NCBI RefSeq assembly: GCF_021130785.1
Contig: NC_060214.1
Location: 2,259,001 to 2,323,000, forward strand
Direction: 5' to 3'
Source of the DNA: Homalodisca vitripennis
Lineage: Eukaryota > Arthropoda > Insecta > Hemiptera > Cicadellidae
Length of the DNA stretch: 64,000 nucleotides
This document shows positions 9,981-23,085 of the stretch, piece after piece. The position numbers were made by a program, and so were the translations under genes. Numbering within the stretch: the stretch's first letter is position 1; every line of letters begins with the position of its first letter. Under the pieces are notes generated by a model. It was not told where the DNA came from. It worked only from the letters and a program-made list of their open reading frames with translations, and made no database searches.

Positions 9981-12900
9981 ACCAGCCTATATATTCAGAT
10001 TTTCCTTAATCTTAATATATAGCATCTTCGGGTAATAAGTTCATGCTTTTAGTAAGTCAGGCTTACAAAATTAACCCAGACCTGGCTGCAGATAAGCTTA
10101 AGTTGCTTCACGAGTGTTTCTGACAGTCTGTTACGGGCAATCATAAGCGATAGTGACCGCATATAATGTAACACTTTTTGTAACACAGGTTCTATCACCA
10201 TAACAGATCAGGGGATTAGATCTTGTGTTAAGATGTACAACTGAAACTAAAATGAATTATAAGTTAACCAAATTAATTTTGTATACATTCATTAAAGTTT
10301 TTATATTATACGAGTAGTTGAATAATATTGAGAAACATGTCGAGGTTGTAACTCCGTGTGCAGGCACAGTTGTACTTAGTATCGGATGTAACCAGAAAGA
10401 ATTAATCTCGTTGAGTTAGTACAGCTCTAGTAAAAAAATAATACTTTACATTTGTCTCTCTAAGCGTCCAGATGGTAACGGAGATCTGCCGTTTACTTAG
10501 TTTTGTATTGTTGGCTATTCGCTGAGAACCTCAATGTGGGGCCATGTCTAGTCAGAGAAAGTTTGCTCTTAATCAGTTATTTATCATTTTATTTATAATA
10601 TACTGTTAGTTTCATTAGATTTGTGTAAATATCCTCTAAAAACCGTTCAGAATTCATATAATTCTTGGAAAAATCTGCCGGTTTTGAAAGATATTGAAAG
10701 TTTAAATGTTTTGTAGCCGCCATTTAGAAAATACTTAAGATTAGTTCATGATAACCTTTTCAGTAATTTGCCTTGTTATAGTAAAAATTTAAAACCGAAT
10801 TTGATATAATTTAACTTATTACTTTTCAAGATATCATGTTTTTGTAAAAAAACACAAACAGACAGGCAGATAGGAAACTAAACATCAGAGACCCATGTTC
10901 ATACGGAGAAATATCTTTTGTCTTGACCTGAGCAATAACGTAGTATACCATTGTTCAGAGAGATACAAGAGACCCTATATATCGAGTACAGTCTCCATAC
11001 TGTTTTGTATGGATTGCAGTACTTAGAAAAATAGCTATGGTCTTTCGCTTTAAAATAGTTGTAAAATATATAAGTAACAGTTACAAAGTTTATCTAATTA
11101 ATATTTTGATTAGTATAGAATTACATATATGAATGACAAATTCTCTAAATATGTCTTTAACGCAAGGCAATGACATTTAGAACTCAATTTTTTGAAACCT
11201 GCATATCTAAAAGTGCATTTATTAGGGTGGGGGATGACTTTACAATGATGCATTCACACTAAACTGCAATGCTTGTACAGGAAGTGACATTTCCATGGCG
11301 TTAAAAATTATACTTCTAATTATCGATCTAGATATATTGCTTGTATCTCTGTACATTTAAACATACATATATACTTAAATTGTTATCTGTTTATCTAACG
11401 TTACACTTATATGTTAATGTATTAATTGAGTTTATGTCAATTTAGATGTGTGTAATGCTCTTTCTTTTATAAATTCAATTAGTCTTGATTGATATTGACC
11501 CTATTTATATGATCAGTTTGGCTATGGTGTTCAATTCCAAATGTACATGTTGAGCACCATATTCACACAATAACACTTCTAACTAAGATATTCTGTATTA
11601 CTATTTAAGCTATATCTAGTGGGCGTTACAGATGATGTAGTCTTAGAATGAGTCTGTAATTGGAAATTTATTTAATTTTAGACACAGTTAATGAATTACT
11701 CTGTAATGTATTTAACTTTGTTGTATTGTATAATATAAAAAGCGTCTTCTCTTTTATCCCAATAACAGACGAGAGCCAAAGTCAAAGTTGATTAAACTTC
11801 ATTATTTAAACAAAATTTTAACTTTTAATAAAATTTGTATTTTAACAATTTACTGTAATTTTTAGAAGTTAAATATTTTATATTAAAGAATAAATCAAAT
11901 GAAACAACTTGATAACAAATGATAACACAATAATATTAAATAGTCTACATTAAATAACTTAATGCTTAATATATAACCAAAGTCTAATATGAAAAAGGAA
12001 ATAAATCCATATATCAAGAGACACAATTAGGTTAAAGAACATAGTTAAAACAGCATTTAAGTACAGCAACAATTTACAGTACTATATGCACGATTAGGAA
12101 AACAGGAAAAGATCCTTCATAGGCCATAAAGGTCTTTGCGTAGGTTAAAAATTGCTAATTTTGGATTTAGGATATCTTTGAGTGGTGAGTGGATTAATTG
12201 AAAGAAGTAATCTAAAATAATATAAACTACGGATATATTTAAGACCTTTTATAGTCAGCAATATTGTAGGGAAGTAAGCAAAGCATATAAAATTAATGAT
12301 TGAAAAAAAATTATAAAAAAGGAGTAATTACTAAGTGAAAATTGATTGATCTATTTTAGTTTGGAGAGGAGAAGGGCCCAGTCCAGTCACTCAATGCCCG
12401 TCTGTAAAGTCTATGGAGAAAAGTGATTCGGCCTCCTCACTGCTGATTAGAATCTACAACTTCTTGTTCTTTTCTTGAAAACCTCAAGGGTGGGAGAATC
12501 CAACAACTTGAAAATTTTTGAAACTATTAGAATAACTACTATATAAAAAATGTGCTAAATTAAATCTGTTTTTTTTTTATAATTTGTATTGGTTAAAATG
12601 TTAATTCCACTCATATTTGCTTGCATATCCTTTGCTATACAAATGTCGGATCATTGAAAGTATTTAGTGATAATGTTAGTAAATATGAATAAATAAGACT
12701 TTAATAAAAGTGTTTTAATGGACAGATTTTCAGTTTTATGAAACAGCATATAAAGAAATATCCTTAATCAAATATCCTCTGTACTCACTTGGAAAACGTT
12801 TTAGCTTTGTCAAGGTAACTTCTTTGATGTAGAAGCTGTCTTTGAATTACATTTAGTGTTTGTTTTATGAGTAATAAACCATCCACAATTTTCACTAAAA

Positions 12901-14009
12901 TAGTTGCAGTTAAGAAAACGTTTCACTTGACTGAAGTCTTCATCATTTCAATACCTTTGTAATATTTTAGTTGAAATTTTCTAAGATAATTCTTATGTAA
13001 TTAGTAATATATTAGAATACATAAGTTGTTGACGACTTCAGTCATTCCTTCATCTACAAAACTTAAAACTGAAAAGTAAAATTTCATTTGCACCTATTAT
13101 ATTTGTAAGAACATATATGTTATTTGTAAATATTTCCAATTTTTTTCCCTTAAATTAATAACAAATTTGAAAACAACCGAGTTATCAAAATTGTATTTAG
13201 TAACCTATATTATTTCAAACTACTGGCATTAATTCTCCTTGCGGTTATATTTTTATGACATTAAACTTTCGTTCTATCAAAAACGTAGGAAAAGAAATAT
13301 AATGTATTCACAAATCTGGCTGTAAGTATAAATAATTATGTATAATCGGCAATAAATTCTAATCCAAAAGCTTTATGGCTATCGAAAGTATTGAAATAGA
13401 CATGACACATCTCAATCTTGCCTTTAAAAGTATTATCATTTTATATAACTACAATGAGTTATACTACGAGTTAGAGTGCCCAACAACAATTATGAAACTG
13501 TTTAGTAATATAACCTGCTCGCACACAAGTTTCTAACAACTTTCTGGCGCTGTGGTGAGTGCAGCTCCATCACGTAGACGTGTGAATCCTGCATGAGATG
13601 GTGTTACGAGCCGAAAGCTTTTAGTCTTATCAATAAGCTACGTTCTACATACTGATATAGTGTCCACGGTCTAAGGAAGCTAGTTGTAAATGCTCTATGG
13701 CGGCTTCAGACGTGAAATGGTCATATTGTTATGGGTCCTTCTGTGGGGACGAAAAAATTATAGGAACTTGAAAATAGGTACATATGAGGTACACAGTGTC
13801 TTCATGGTCCAATAAAGAAATTCTGTAGATTTTCAGGTAAAAATTTCAAATGAAAGTCTATCTTTATGTCTATCAGGAACTTTGGCGATAGTTCGTTCAA
13901 TCAGCTTATATTTTCTTATCGGTAGTTTATTACTTTGATTTGTTTCTGAATATAATCCAACATAAATTACAATTAACACTGAATTCTTAGAATATGCGTG
14001 TTTCCCTCG
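9981..14009. other. AT-rich non-coding sequence
   Basis: No gene or structured RNA was recognised in about 4 kb. Slightly GC-richer islands near 12360-12500 and 13510-13760 are interrupted by stops in all frames and may be old repeat fragments. Confidence 0.45.
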
Positions 14010-14047
<38 letters not shown>

Positions 14048-14070
14048 GTGTGTGTGTGTGCGCGCACGTG
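14010..14070. repeat. TA/GT/CG compound microsatellite
   Basis: A TA run passes into a GT run (about 14026-14060, with one GG break) and ends in CGCGCACG. Confidence 0.9.
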
Positions 14071-14134
14071 TTTGTTTGCTTGTATTGTATTTCTAAGGTA
14101 TTTTGATTTTTTTACCACCCTCAGTCCACCCAGC

Positions 14135-14340
14135 AAACAAAAGTATTGAAGGTAGTGGCGTAGAGAGGAAGTCAATCCTCGTTTCTATCACAAGACAAAA
14201 GATGGAAAGCTCGACATATAAATCACTGCCGTTGGTTCCGACTCAGTCAGAGGACCGTCACTCACGATTCCCTGCTTTATTGGACACTGCTTTGTACTTT
14301 CAATCGTCTCTTCTTTTATACTCTGATTCATAACTGGATT
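14135..14340 (+). repeat. Dispersed repeat related to the 47.6-kb satellite (copy 1)
   Basis: The first ~149 bases (14135-14283), from AAACAAAAGTATTGAAGG, match 17424-17277 in inverted orientation at high identity. The part from about 14195 to 14340 also aligns with one full 146-bp satellite monomer of 47581-49643: ACATAAATCAC-like start, then AGGACCGTCACTCAC against AGGACCGCAACTCAC, CCTGCTTTATTG against CCTGCGTTATTG, and a TGTACTyTC..CGTC end. I estimate about two-thirds identity by eye. The function is unknown. Confidence 0.7.
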
Positions 14341-14957
14341 GTTTGTGAAACAGCAACACCTCATGTTACCTGCAATTTTTAAACTTGTAATGATTTAGTA
14401 ACAACAAAATGCCGTGTTATTTATATCCAAATTCACTATATTTGGTTTGTTTATACATTTCACCGAGTGTTGAGTGCATAGAAACCGGCAGTGCTCGTAT
14501 TTTAGACCACGTTCAGATCGCGGGGTTAGTGTGATTCTTAACAGAATATTCCAATCAGAATATAGCTTTCTGTGCCATCTTAACCTTGGTTACCATAAAG
14601 TGTTAGGTCATTAACATTTATTCTTCTTTAAATTTAGCACATCTAAACTTTCGGATGACCTACAACTTGTAGCAAACGAATGATGGGGAACATTATTTAA
14701 AACAAGGGAAAGCACTACTTACAAATTAAACATGCGTGAAAGAACGTAACATTTTTTTCAATTTCGAGTTCGTACATTATTACAAATGATTCTTTATGAA
14801 GTACATTTAAGTGTTAAGTTAATTATATTATTAAACTATTAGAAACCTTAACGATATAGTTTTATAAAGACTTTGTAATTTCCCATAAGTATTAATAGTA
14901 GTTGGAAATAATGGAATCTGTTAGGCGAGAGGTTTAATAATTTGTCCAGTTACAGTG

Positions 14958-15110
14958 CAAGATCTCCCAAAGTTCACAACAGGTGTTCCACACCGCCTCA
15001 GAGTTGGTAACGATAATTTTCAAAACTGATGTCTGCAATTGTCTAAGTTAGAATTATAACCATTATATACTGTATCGCTTTGCACAACGCATTACACCAG
15101 TAAATATGGC
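14958..15110. repeat. Dispersed repeat, shared with 58113-58290
   Basis: The phrases ACAGGTGTT, GAGTTGGTAACGATAA, TTTCAAAACTGATGTCT and a later ACACCAGTAAA recur in the same order at 58.1 kb (GAGTTGCTAACAATAA, TTTCAAACTGATATCT, ACGCGAGTAAA). It is clearly diverged, with no coding content. Confidence 0.55.
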
Positions 15111-15479
15111 TTTAATATACAAGAGGCCATAGCAAGGCTTATAGTTAATGGCGTTTATATTTATTCATAAATTACAACTCTTGTTTTATCCACGTATCTG
15201 CCAATGACTACTATAAAATAGTTCACACTTATTATATAAGGAGTTAAAGAACCTGTAAATATTATTAATATGAAATCACCACTTTTCGACTGTAATTGAG
15301 ACCCAACTGAACCCTCTCAATAATAATACCAAGTTCATAAAGTCAATACTGCTTTAATAAAACTTATTTGCGAAATACACAGGCCAGAATTAGTATTTCA
15401 TGGATGTCCAGAATATATGAAAACACAGTCAGGAATGACTCTTCAGCTGCCGCCTAAAAACATTCTAAACAAGACATCC

Positions 15480-15545
15480 GGCCATCCAAATACTACAGCG
15501 GCGGAACTTCAGTCCACGACGCTGCCACTGAGCTACGCTCAACTT
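15480..15545 (-). repeat. tRNA-like A box (tRNA relic or SINE fragment)
   Basis: The minus strand reads CGTAGCTCAGTGGCAGCGTC, an excellent D-arm/A-box match (TAGCTCAGTGG), followed by GTGGACTGAAGTTC, like an anticodon region. The B box (GGTTCGAATCC) is missing at the right distance, so an intact tRNA gene is not supported. A truncated tRNA-derived SINE fits best. Confidence 0.4.
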
Positions 15546-15876
15546 GATCGTAGGTCGTAGGTACTAATACTTGTGTCGCTCGAGACTAGCGAGTGAGTAG
15601 GCACGTGTATGTAACCTTCTGACTTGTGCTTGTCGGTTAGTCAGAATTAGGTTAGGAAAATAAAGTTCTGTGCCTTACTCACATGTACGTCCGACGCATT
15701 TAAAATTGAATAAATTGATAACTGTCACATTAAATAATTACAAAGTCACTAGCTTTACATTAACACTTCAACTTATCACCACTTATTGAGATATAGTTAG
15801 GAGACGATATAGTCTCACTGTTGTGCATTAGCGCATGCTCATGCGGCATCCATAATTGAAAGGGGAAACATCCATA

Positions 15877-16432
15877 AAGGGAGAAACACCCTCTCATGGA
15901 AACACTACGTAAATATTCCCTACAGGAAAGCAATGCCATCACGTTCCACAAGAATTCTGTTTGTTTAAGTATTGTCTATAAAGGGAGAAACCCCGTCTCA
16001 TGGAAACACTACGTAAATATTCCCTACAGGAAAACAATGCCATCACGTTTCACAAGAATTCTGTTTGTTTAAGTATTGTCTACAAAGGGAGAAACACCGT
16101 CTCATGGAAACACTACGTAAATATTCCCTACAGGAAAGCAATGCCATCACGTTTTACAAGAATTCTGTTTGTTTAAGTATTGTCTATTAAGGGAGAAACA
16201 CCGTCTCATGGAAACACTACGTAAGTATTCCCTACAGGAAAGCAATGCAATCACGTTTCACAAGAATTATGTTTGCTTAAGTATTGTCTATTAAGGAAGA
16301 AACACCGTCTCATGGAGACACTACGTAAATATTACCTACAGGAAAGCAATGCAATCACGTTTCACAAGAATTCTGTTTGCTTAAGTATTGTCTATTAAGG
16401 AAGAAACACCGTCTCATGGAGACACTCTGTTC
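15877..16432. repeat. Tandem array, 104-bp monomer, about 5.3 copies
   Basis: Unit starts (AAGGGAGAAAC or AAGGAAGAAAC) fall at 15877, 15981, 16085, 16189, 16293 and 16397, each exactly 104 bp apart. The units share ACACTACGTAAATATTCC and TTTAAGTATTGTCTA. The last unit is cut after about 36 bases. There is no coding potential across units. Confidence 0.95.
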
Positions 16433-17164
16433 CCAATAGGGATGAGAGACATGCCCTTGTAGTGTGACAAGGATTTATAAAGATCAGTTAAACGTGTCAA
16501 AAAACGAACGATAAAATGTATTTGAAATTTGTTCATATGTAAACTCTGATCTACCCTGTGTATATGTTTTCTAAAGTGCAAAATGATTATAAATAAGTAA
16601 AACATGTTACAAATGGTCCCATTGGATCGTGATTATCAGAGTGAATAAGTCGAATATGTGGCAAGTTTCTTGTATTTTAATTGTTAAAATTTGTAGTGAT
16701 AAAATTAAAACATAATTTTTCAAACTTATTGTGCGCAGGACATCAGAAATATTTTATTTGAGTCTCGCCTTTTCAATAATGTTGTTGATAAGAATTGTTA
16801 CAGAGTGAGTTCGTCTTTCCTATTGAAGTATAGCTTAGTTGGAACAATAACAGAAAGATTTCTACCAAAACTTATATTATTTACAGAATATATTTACTAT
16901 ATCAAGAATACCATTTGAATGACAAAAAAATTAAGAGAAACTTAGATTTATATAGAGAAATTAGTACATAGTGATTATACCTAATAGAAAATATAATTTA
17001 TTTAATACAGATGTCAAAGTAAAATATATATTCTAATTTTTAAACTAATTTATTTCTTCTTTAAACACGTCTATACCACTAAAATTAAATTAACTTTGAG
17101 TGTTATGCTTCACTTATTATAACATAATTACAGTCCAGAGCATCCTACATGTAAATAATGACCG

Positions 17165-17168
<4 letters not shown>
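16433..17168. other. AT-rich non-coding sequence
   Basis: Nothing recognised. Confidence 0.45.

Positions 17169-17249
<81 letters not shown>
17169..17249. repeat. Pure (AC)n microsatellite, 81 bp
   Basis: Uninterrupted AC dinucleotides. The His-Thr and Cys-Val open frames over it are artefacts. Confidence 0.98.
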
Positions 17250-17254
<5 letters not shown>

Positions 17255-17276
17255 ATGTATGTGTATTATACTCGTG

Positions 17277-17424
17277 CAATAAAGCAGGGAATAGTGAGTG
17301 ACGGTCCTCTGACTGAGTCGGAACCAACGGCAGTGATTTATATGTCGAACTTTTCATCTTTTGTCTTGTGATAGAAACGAGGATTGACTTCCTCTCTCCG
17401 CCGCTACCTTCAATACTTTTGTTT
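17277..17424 (-). repeat. Dispersed repeat related to the 47.6-kb satellite (copy 2, inverted)
   Basis: This is the reverse complement of 14135-14283 with few differences. Shared phrases include AGTCAATCCTCGTTTCTATC and TCAGTCAGAGGACCGTCACTC. The satellite-like part is cut after CTGCTTTATTG, next to the AC microsatellite. Together with copy 1 it brackets 3.3 kb containing the 104-bp array. Confidence 0.75.
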
Positions 17425-19859
17425 TCTGAAGGGACAAAAATAGGTCCATAAATACAAATAAGTCAATTTCGTTCAGAAGAACAACACAATATGACGCAGA
17501 AATATTTCTTACACTTGTAAACTAATGATTAATATCGTATTAACAACGACATAGGTTCTGTTAGATGCCCGTTTGCAAAATTTTTCGACAGCCACTTTGT
17601 CTAAAAGTGAAAATTTCAAAAATAATTATAGTTTTGTTCACAACATATGTGTCAAAAATGTTTTACTTTTGAAAGTTTTAGAAACATATTACCATAAAGT
17701 AAGATTTTTGTACTCGTATTGTGTTTAGTTTCATATATTCATGCGAATTTTATGCTAAATGTTAATGAAAGGTGTTATTTAAAAATGCTTACATAAGAAT
17801 ATTTGCAAAATATTGAAATATACTACAAAAACTATGTTTTGGCATGCACACTAAATAATGAGTGCAATTTAAATGTTTAATACCTCCATTTTACATGAAA
17901 TACCAATAATTATAATATTGATTTCCTGGTAGACGAATAATTTCCCGTTTGATATATGATGTTATTAGCATTTGCATTCTTTAGGCCATAATGCAAATGA
18001 TTACTTACATAATGTTCATAAAGATTAAAAATTCACGTACTAGTGGCCTATAAAATAACATAGTTGGTGATCTAGAAACCTTATCAATGTTTTGTACGTG
18101 CATTTTACTTAGTTTTCTGACTTTAGCTAACAAACATTTTAACCTAAATTATAGTTATGTTTAGGTATCCATCTGGAAGATTTCAGATTTTAGATCACGA
18201 GACTTAATGTTATGCTTGTATTGCCGTAAGACATTGTTTATTTATATAGTAATAGAGCTTTAAATTTATTTTTGGAATACAAATGTTTGAAATGATTATG
18301 TAGTAGTGATGTTATATTGTTGTAGGTCTGCCTTAGACTGTGTAATAAGGTTATCTGTAGCATTGGAAGTGGAGTTTGGAGATAAAGCAGAGACGAGTAA
18401 TATCTATATTGAAGTTTTAGTATTAGTTATAATATGTATTTTCAATCACTATAAAAGTTTACATCACAGATTAAATTTGTAATTAGTGTTAATTTATAGT
18501 TAAAGATTACATGGTTTAGTCTAGAACTGTACAAAACAAACGATCGCTTACTTTATGTCAAATGTAACCTAAATATCTCAGTTTAATATATATCAGTAAC
18601 GTTCCAATCATTACTTATGTCTCGTAATAAAATCACGTTAAAATTAACTTACGTCGCTGTAGTATAAATTTATAACCGTAATGTCTGTTTAATTTATTGT
18701 ACAATATATCTTACAGTTGTAATATTCTTCGGTTTTATAATTTTCATTTTTAAATGGGAAGTAACGATTATGCTATTGAATATTGTGTCTTTATTCGTTC
18801 TTTTTCCTTTACCTTTCTTTTGATCGCTTATATATGGTTAAAATATATATTATAACCTTTTGGACAAGACAAATGGGTTTTAAAACCCGCACATTTAGTA
18901 ATATCTCAGCAGAATGGAATGCTTAACCGCGCAATAAATATTAATATTGAAAGGATAATCAAGTACGTATCAGTGGCTTATTGTTTGGTTCTAATAATGT
19001 AAAAGTGTGTTATCATTTTCTATTTACTTCGGCATATATCTGTTTAAAAAGTGATGACCCTTCTTAGTGAAAGCTCTGGATTGACAATGAGCTACATGTG
19101 TAAGACGTATTTTAATCTGAATAAATATAAAATTAATAATAAAGGTAAAACAGAACTACATTTAAACGTATTATAAAATTACACTGTTATACAAAATGTA
19201 AAATACACAAATAAGACTTAGAGAGAAGACAAGGTAATAATAAGAAACTAATTAGTTCAGTACTACCTCTCGTGTAAACTCAAACAGAAAGTTCCCCAAG
19301 GCTCAGAAGGGTAGAGTTAGAGAATTGAATCAACATCTCATTATTTATGCTAATCAATGATGTCTTTTCAATATTAAGATTCTTTATTTTATAAGCTCTC
19401 TTTCCGTGAAAAGTTCTTTGTTCCCATTGTTGAATGATCTGATCTTTAAACGAGCGCTTACCTGCGCCTAATCAAAAGTTCCTGACTCCTGCAATAAAAT
19501 CTTTCAGTTTACAATTATTATCACTTTCACTATAAATAACACATATTACTGTTGAACGAAAAAATCTCTGTAAATGAAGCATTATTTCTACCAGTCATAT
19601 AGAATAATCATAACAGCGTACTCGTATGTTTGCAGACGTCCACAATCAATTAACCGGCGCGCAATAGCTTATATTCTCAGGTTAGTGCAGCCACACCTCA
19701 TAAACTCTCCATTACACCTATTGCTTGCACCCAGTTTTGGCCACGCATAGTACCTAATACGGCTATATATACAGCCGAGAGATTTAATCACAAGAGCTGA
19801 ATATAAGATAAATCCCTTCCCCTTACTTATCTTACGGCTTGGAAACACCTACCAGTGAG
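17425..19859. other. AT-rich non-coding sequence
   Basis: No gene was recognised. A GC-richer patch near 19640-19800 carries GGCTATATATACAGCC, a short palindrome around a TATA-like core, but no transcript start can be supported. Confidence 0.4.
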
Positions 19860-20690
19860 TGTGCCAGCTGATTGTTTCAGGCGAGAGTGCCAGCCTAGAG
19901 TGCTAGGCGAGTGTGCCAGCTGACTGTTTCAGGCGAATGTGCCAGGCCAGTGGGCCAGCCGAGAGTGCCAGGCAAGTGTGCTATGCGATTGTGCCAGCTG
20001 TTTCAGGCGAGTGGACCAGCTGACTGTTTCAGGCGAGTGGACCAGCCGTGAGTGCGAGGCGAGTGTTCTAGGCGAGTTTACTAGGCGTACATTCAGTGTG
20101 CCAGCTGACTGTTTCAGGCGACAGTGCCAACCGACAGTGCCAGGCTAGTGTGCTAGGCAAGTGTGCCACCTGACTGTTTAAGGCGAGGGAGTCATCCGAG
20201 AGTGCCAGCCGATAGTGCCAGGCGAGTGTCCTAGGCGAGTGTGCCACCTGACTGTTTCAGGCGGGAGAGACATCCGAGAGTGCCAGTCTAGTGTTCTAGG
20301 CGAGTGTGTCACCTGACTTTCGGGCGAGAGAGCCATCCGAGAGTGCCAGCCGATAGTGCTAGGCGAGTGTCCTAGGCGAGTGTGCCATCTGACTGTTTTA
20401 GGCGGGAGAGCCATCCGAGAGTGCCAGGCTAGTGTGCTAAACTGACTGTTTCAGACGAGAGTGCAAGGCGAGTGGGCCAGCCGAGAGTGCCAAACAAATG
20501 TAATAGGCGAGAGTGCCATCTGAGAGTGCCAGGCTAGTGTCCTAGGGGAGAGTGCCATCTGAGAATGCCAGGCTAGTGTACTGAGCGAGTGTGCCAGGCA
20601 AGTGGGGCCAGTCTAGAGTGCAAGGCGAGTGTGCCAGGTAAGTGCGCCAGTCTAGTGTTCCAAGAGAGTGTGCCAGATTCCTCATTGGCG
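19860..20690. repeat. GTGCCAG-rich minisatellite array, ~0.8 kb
   Basis: It is built from short 11-14 bp variants such as GAGAGTGCCAGCC, GAGTGTGCTAGGC and TGACTGTTTCAGGC, arranged in irregular longer blocks. GC content is much higher than in the flanks. Because the short units are stop-poor, several open frames appear on both strands (19939-20148, 20178-20414, 20542-20808). They reflect the repeat and are not genes. Confidence 0.85.
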
Positions 20691-22067
20691 CATTCAGCGT
20701 GGTTACAGTATTATTGTCAGCACGATAGTTATGCTTTTGAGACACTTCTTTGTACATAAGAACTAGTGCTACTACGCCACCCACTATTTGCTCCACTACA
20801 ATACTCACTTAAGAGATCCCTTAATTTTTACAGCAAATTTGGCAATAGAGAGGTTCAAGTACAGCCGGGATATAATACGTAAAGAGGGCTCCTCCTATTA
20901 CACACTTCCTACTGTACGATCTTGGCGCCTCTCTCACTTCTTGGCTGGTTTAATCTGGCTTTGAAGTTAATCACATTACAGTTTGAAACCTCACACCATG
21001 GCTGAACATCAAAGAAAACTTTTTCATTTAGTTACAAAACTAGAATTAATTGATTTTTTACTATCAACTAAAATATTATGAATAATATTCTGTGGAACGG
21101 AGTATATTCTTCACTCCATAAGACACTGGAAACCGAGCCGTTCAGTGATTACGCCACCCAACCTTACCTAAACATTATTCTGTACGACGCAGAACTCCAT
21201 ACGTCAGTAAAAGTGACGTCCATCGCCATCTACAATAGTGAGGATATTATAAGGCACTTACCTGTGTTACGATAATGTCTGAATTCCTCTCTGACAAAAC
21301 ATTGAAGAATAAAATTTAATCGCATGAAAAGTGTTTAAAATTAGATCACATGTAATTATATGGTATAGCATTTACAAATATAATAACACATAGAAAAAAC
21401 TCGGCTCTTTTTATTTATCCTATTATTTGTAATACATTCATAGCATTAGTTAAATATTAATATTCTACTAATATTTTACATTTAAACCTAACAAGAATTA
21501 GTTTTACTTAAACAATTTAATGGTTATGGAACAATAGAATATTGACGTTTATAAGTAATTCCAGTAAATGTGATGTTCTGAAAAATGTATTTGTTAATAT
21601 AGTCCCTAAAAAATAACCTTATATCAACTATTTTGTTATTACAAAAATCATAAAACGCAAATTAATTAATATATTATACGACTCTAAAGCCAACAAGTAA
21701 CAATACTGGCAATTCAATACTGCACAAATTAATTTCTTATAATGAGCACTGTCTCTTTGACTAATCTTTTTTCTATATTACAAGTTGTTCAGTTTATGTA
21801 CAGAATATTTTTAAACCTTGATTTTATAAATGAACTAAAGTTACAGCGTGGTTATATTTACTATGGGAGAAGTTTTGTTAATGAACTAACAATACTTTTT
21901 TAGGTACCAATAATACCTTTGTATATAAACCATTCATTATGAAGCACAGCTGTTTGTCATTTTAGAAGGAAATAAAACCATGTGCTCAGTTTTACTTCCA
22001 GTACAATGTTATTGTAACCACAGTGAAAAGCAAGTACAAAGAATAGGAAATGATAAGTTTATAGGGG
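20691..22067. other. AT-rich non-coding sequence
   Basis: No recognised gene. The minus-strand open stretch at about 20700-20810 (VVEQIVGGVVALVLMYKE) looks membrane-like, but no start, splice or family supports it. Confidence 0.35.
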
Positions 22068-23085
22068 CTGTTTAGTATTGCTATATTGTTGTCGATACTT
22101 TCCCACTACAAAAAAAACAAATTATAAGTTACTAGGGGCTATGTTGACATGATAACTGCTATATTTTTGTTAATATTTGCCCAATACACTGAAATATTGG
22201 CATATCAATGAATGTAACTTGTTGGGGGTATTAAACACACAATTATTACGTATTAATGAGCTCCTAGAGAAGGCTATGATATTTTTGTTGATATTCTGGC
22301 AGTAGTAACCATAAGAGTTTCTGAGTTACTATGGTCCATGTTGGCATTTCCTTGATATCATCACTGCTTTATTGTTGTTGATATTCTGGCAGTACTAACC
22401 ATAAGAGTTTCTGAGTTACTATGGTCCATGTTGGCATTTCCTTGATATCATCACTGCTTTATTGTTGTTGATATTCTGGCAGTACAAACCATAAGAGTTT
22501 CTGAGTTACTATGGTCCATGTTTGGCATTTCCTTGATATCATCACTGCTTTATTGTTGTTGATATTTTGGCAGTACTAACCATAAGAGTTTCTGAGTTAC
22601 TATGGTCCATATTGGGATTTCCTTAATATCATCCCTGCTTTATTGTTGTTGATATTCTGGCAGTACAATCCATAAGAGTTACTGAGTTACTATGGTCCTT
22701 ATTGGCATCTCCTTGATATCATCACTGCTTTATTGTTCTTGATATTCTGGCAGTACAAACCATAAGAGTTACTGAGTTACTATGGTCCTTATTGGCATGT
22801 CCTTGACATCATCACTCCTTTATTGTTGTTGATATTCTGGCAGTACAACCAATACTAATGAATGAGCATTCGATGAATGTAACTTGTTGGGGTATTAAAC
22901 AAACAATTATTATGTATTAATGAGATCCTAGAGAAGGCTATGTGATATCATCACCACTACATTTTTGTTGATATTCGGCCAGTATAATCAATAAGTATTA
23001 ATGAGCTACTAGCGTCTATGTTGACATCTCCTTGATATCATCACTGCTATATTGTTGTTGATATTCGCCCAGTACAAACAGTAAT
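22068..23085. repeat. Tandem array, 90-91 bp monomer, with diverged flanking units
   Basis: CTGAGTTACTATGGTCC recurs at 22321, 22411, 22501, 22592 and similarly at 22682 and 22772. Each unit also carries TTGATATTCTGGCAGTAC and CTTGATATCATCACTGC. On both sides lie older, more diverged units. A longer phrase, AATGTAACTTGTTGGGG followed by GTATTAATGAG and CTAGAGAAGGCTATG, occurs at about 22212 and 22879, mirroring the array at each edge. Confidence 0.9.

Noticed and set aside
15480..15545. Functional tRNA gene
   Set aside because: The A box is good but the B box and acceptor stem are missing. Kept only as a tRNA-derived fragment.
17100..17357. His-Thr and Cys-Val repeat frames
   Set aside because: They are translations of the AC microsatellite and of the dispersed repeat beside it.
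20690..20810. Membrane-like minus-strand stretch (VVEQIVGGVVALVLMYKE)
   Set aside because: Too short, with no supported start or splice sites, and its continuation is minisatellite.
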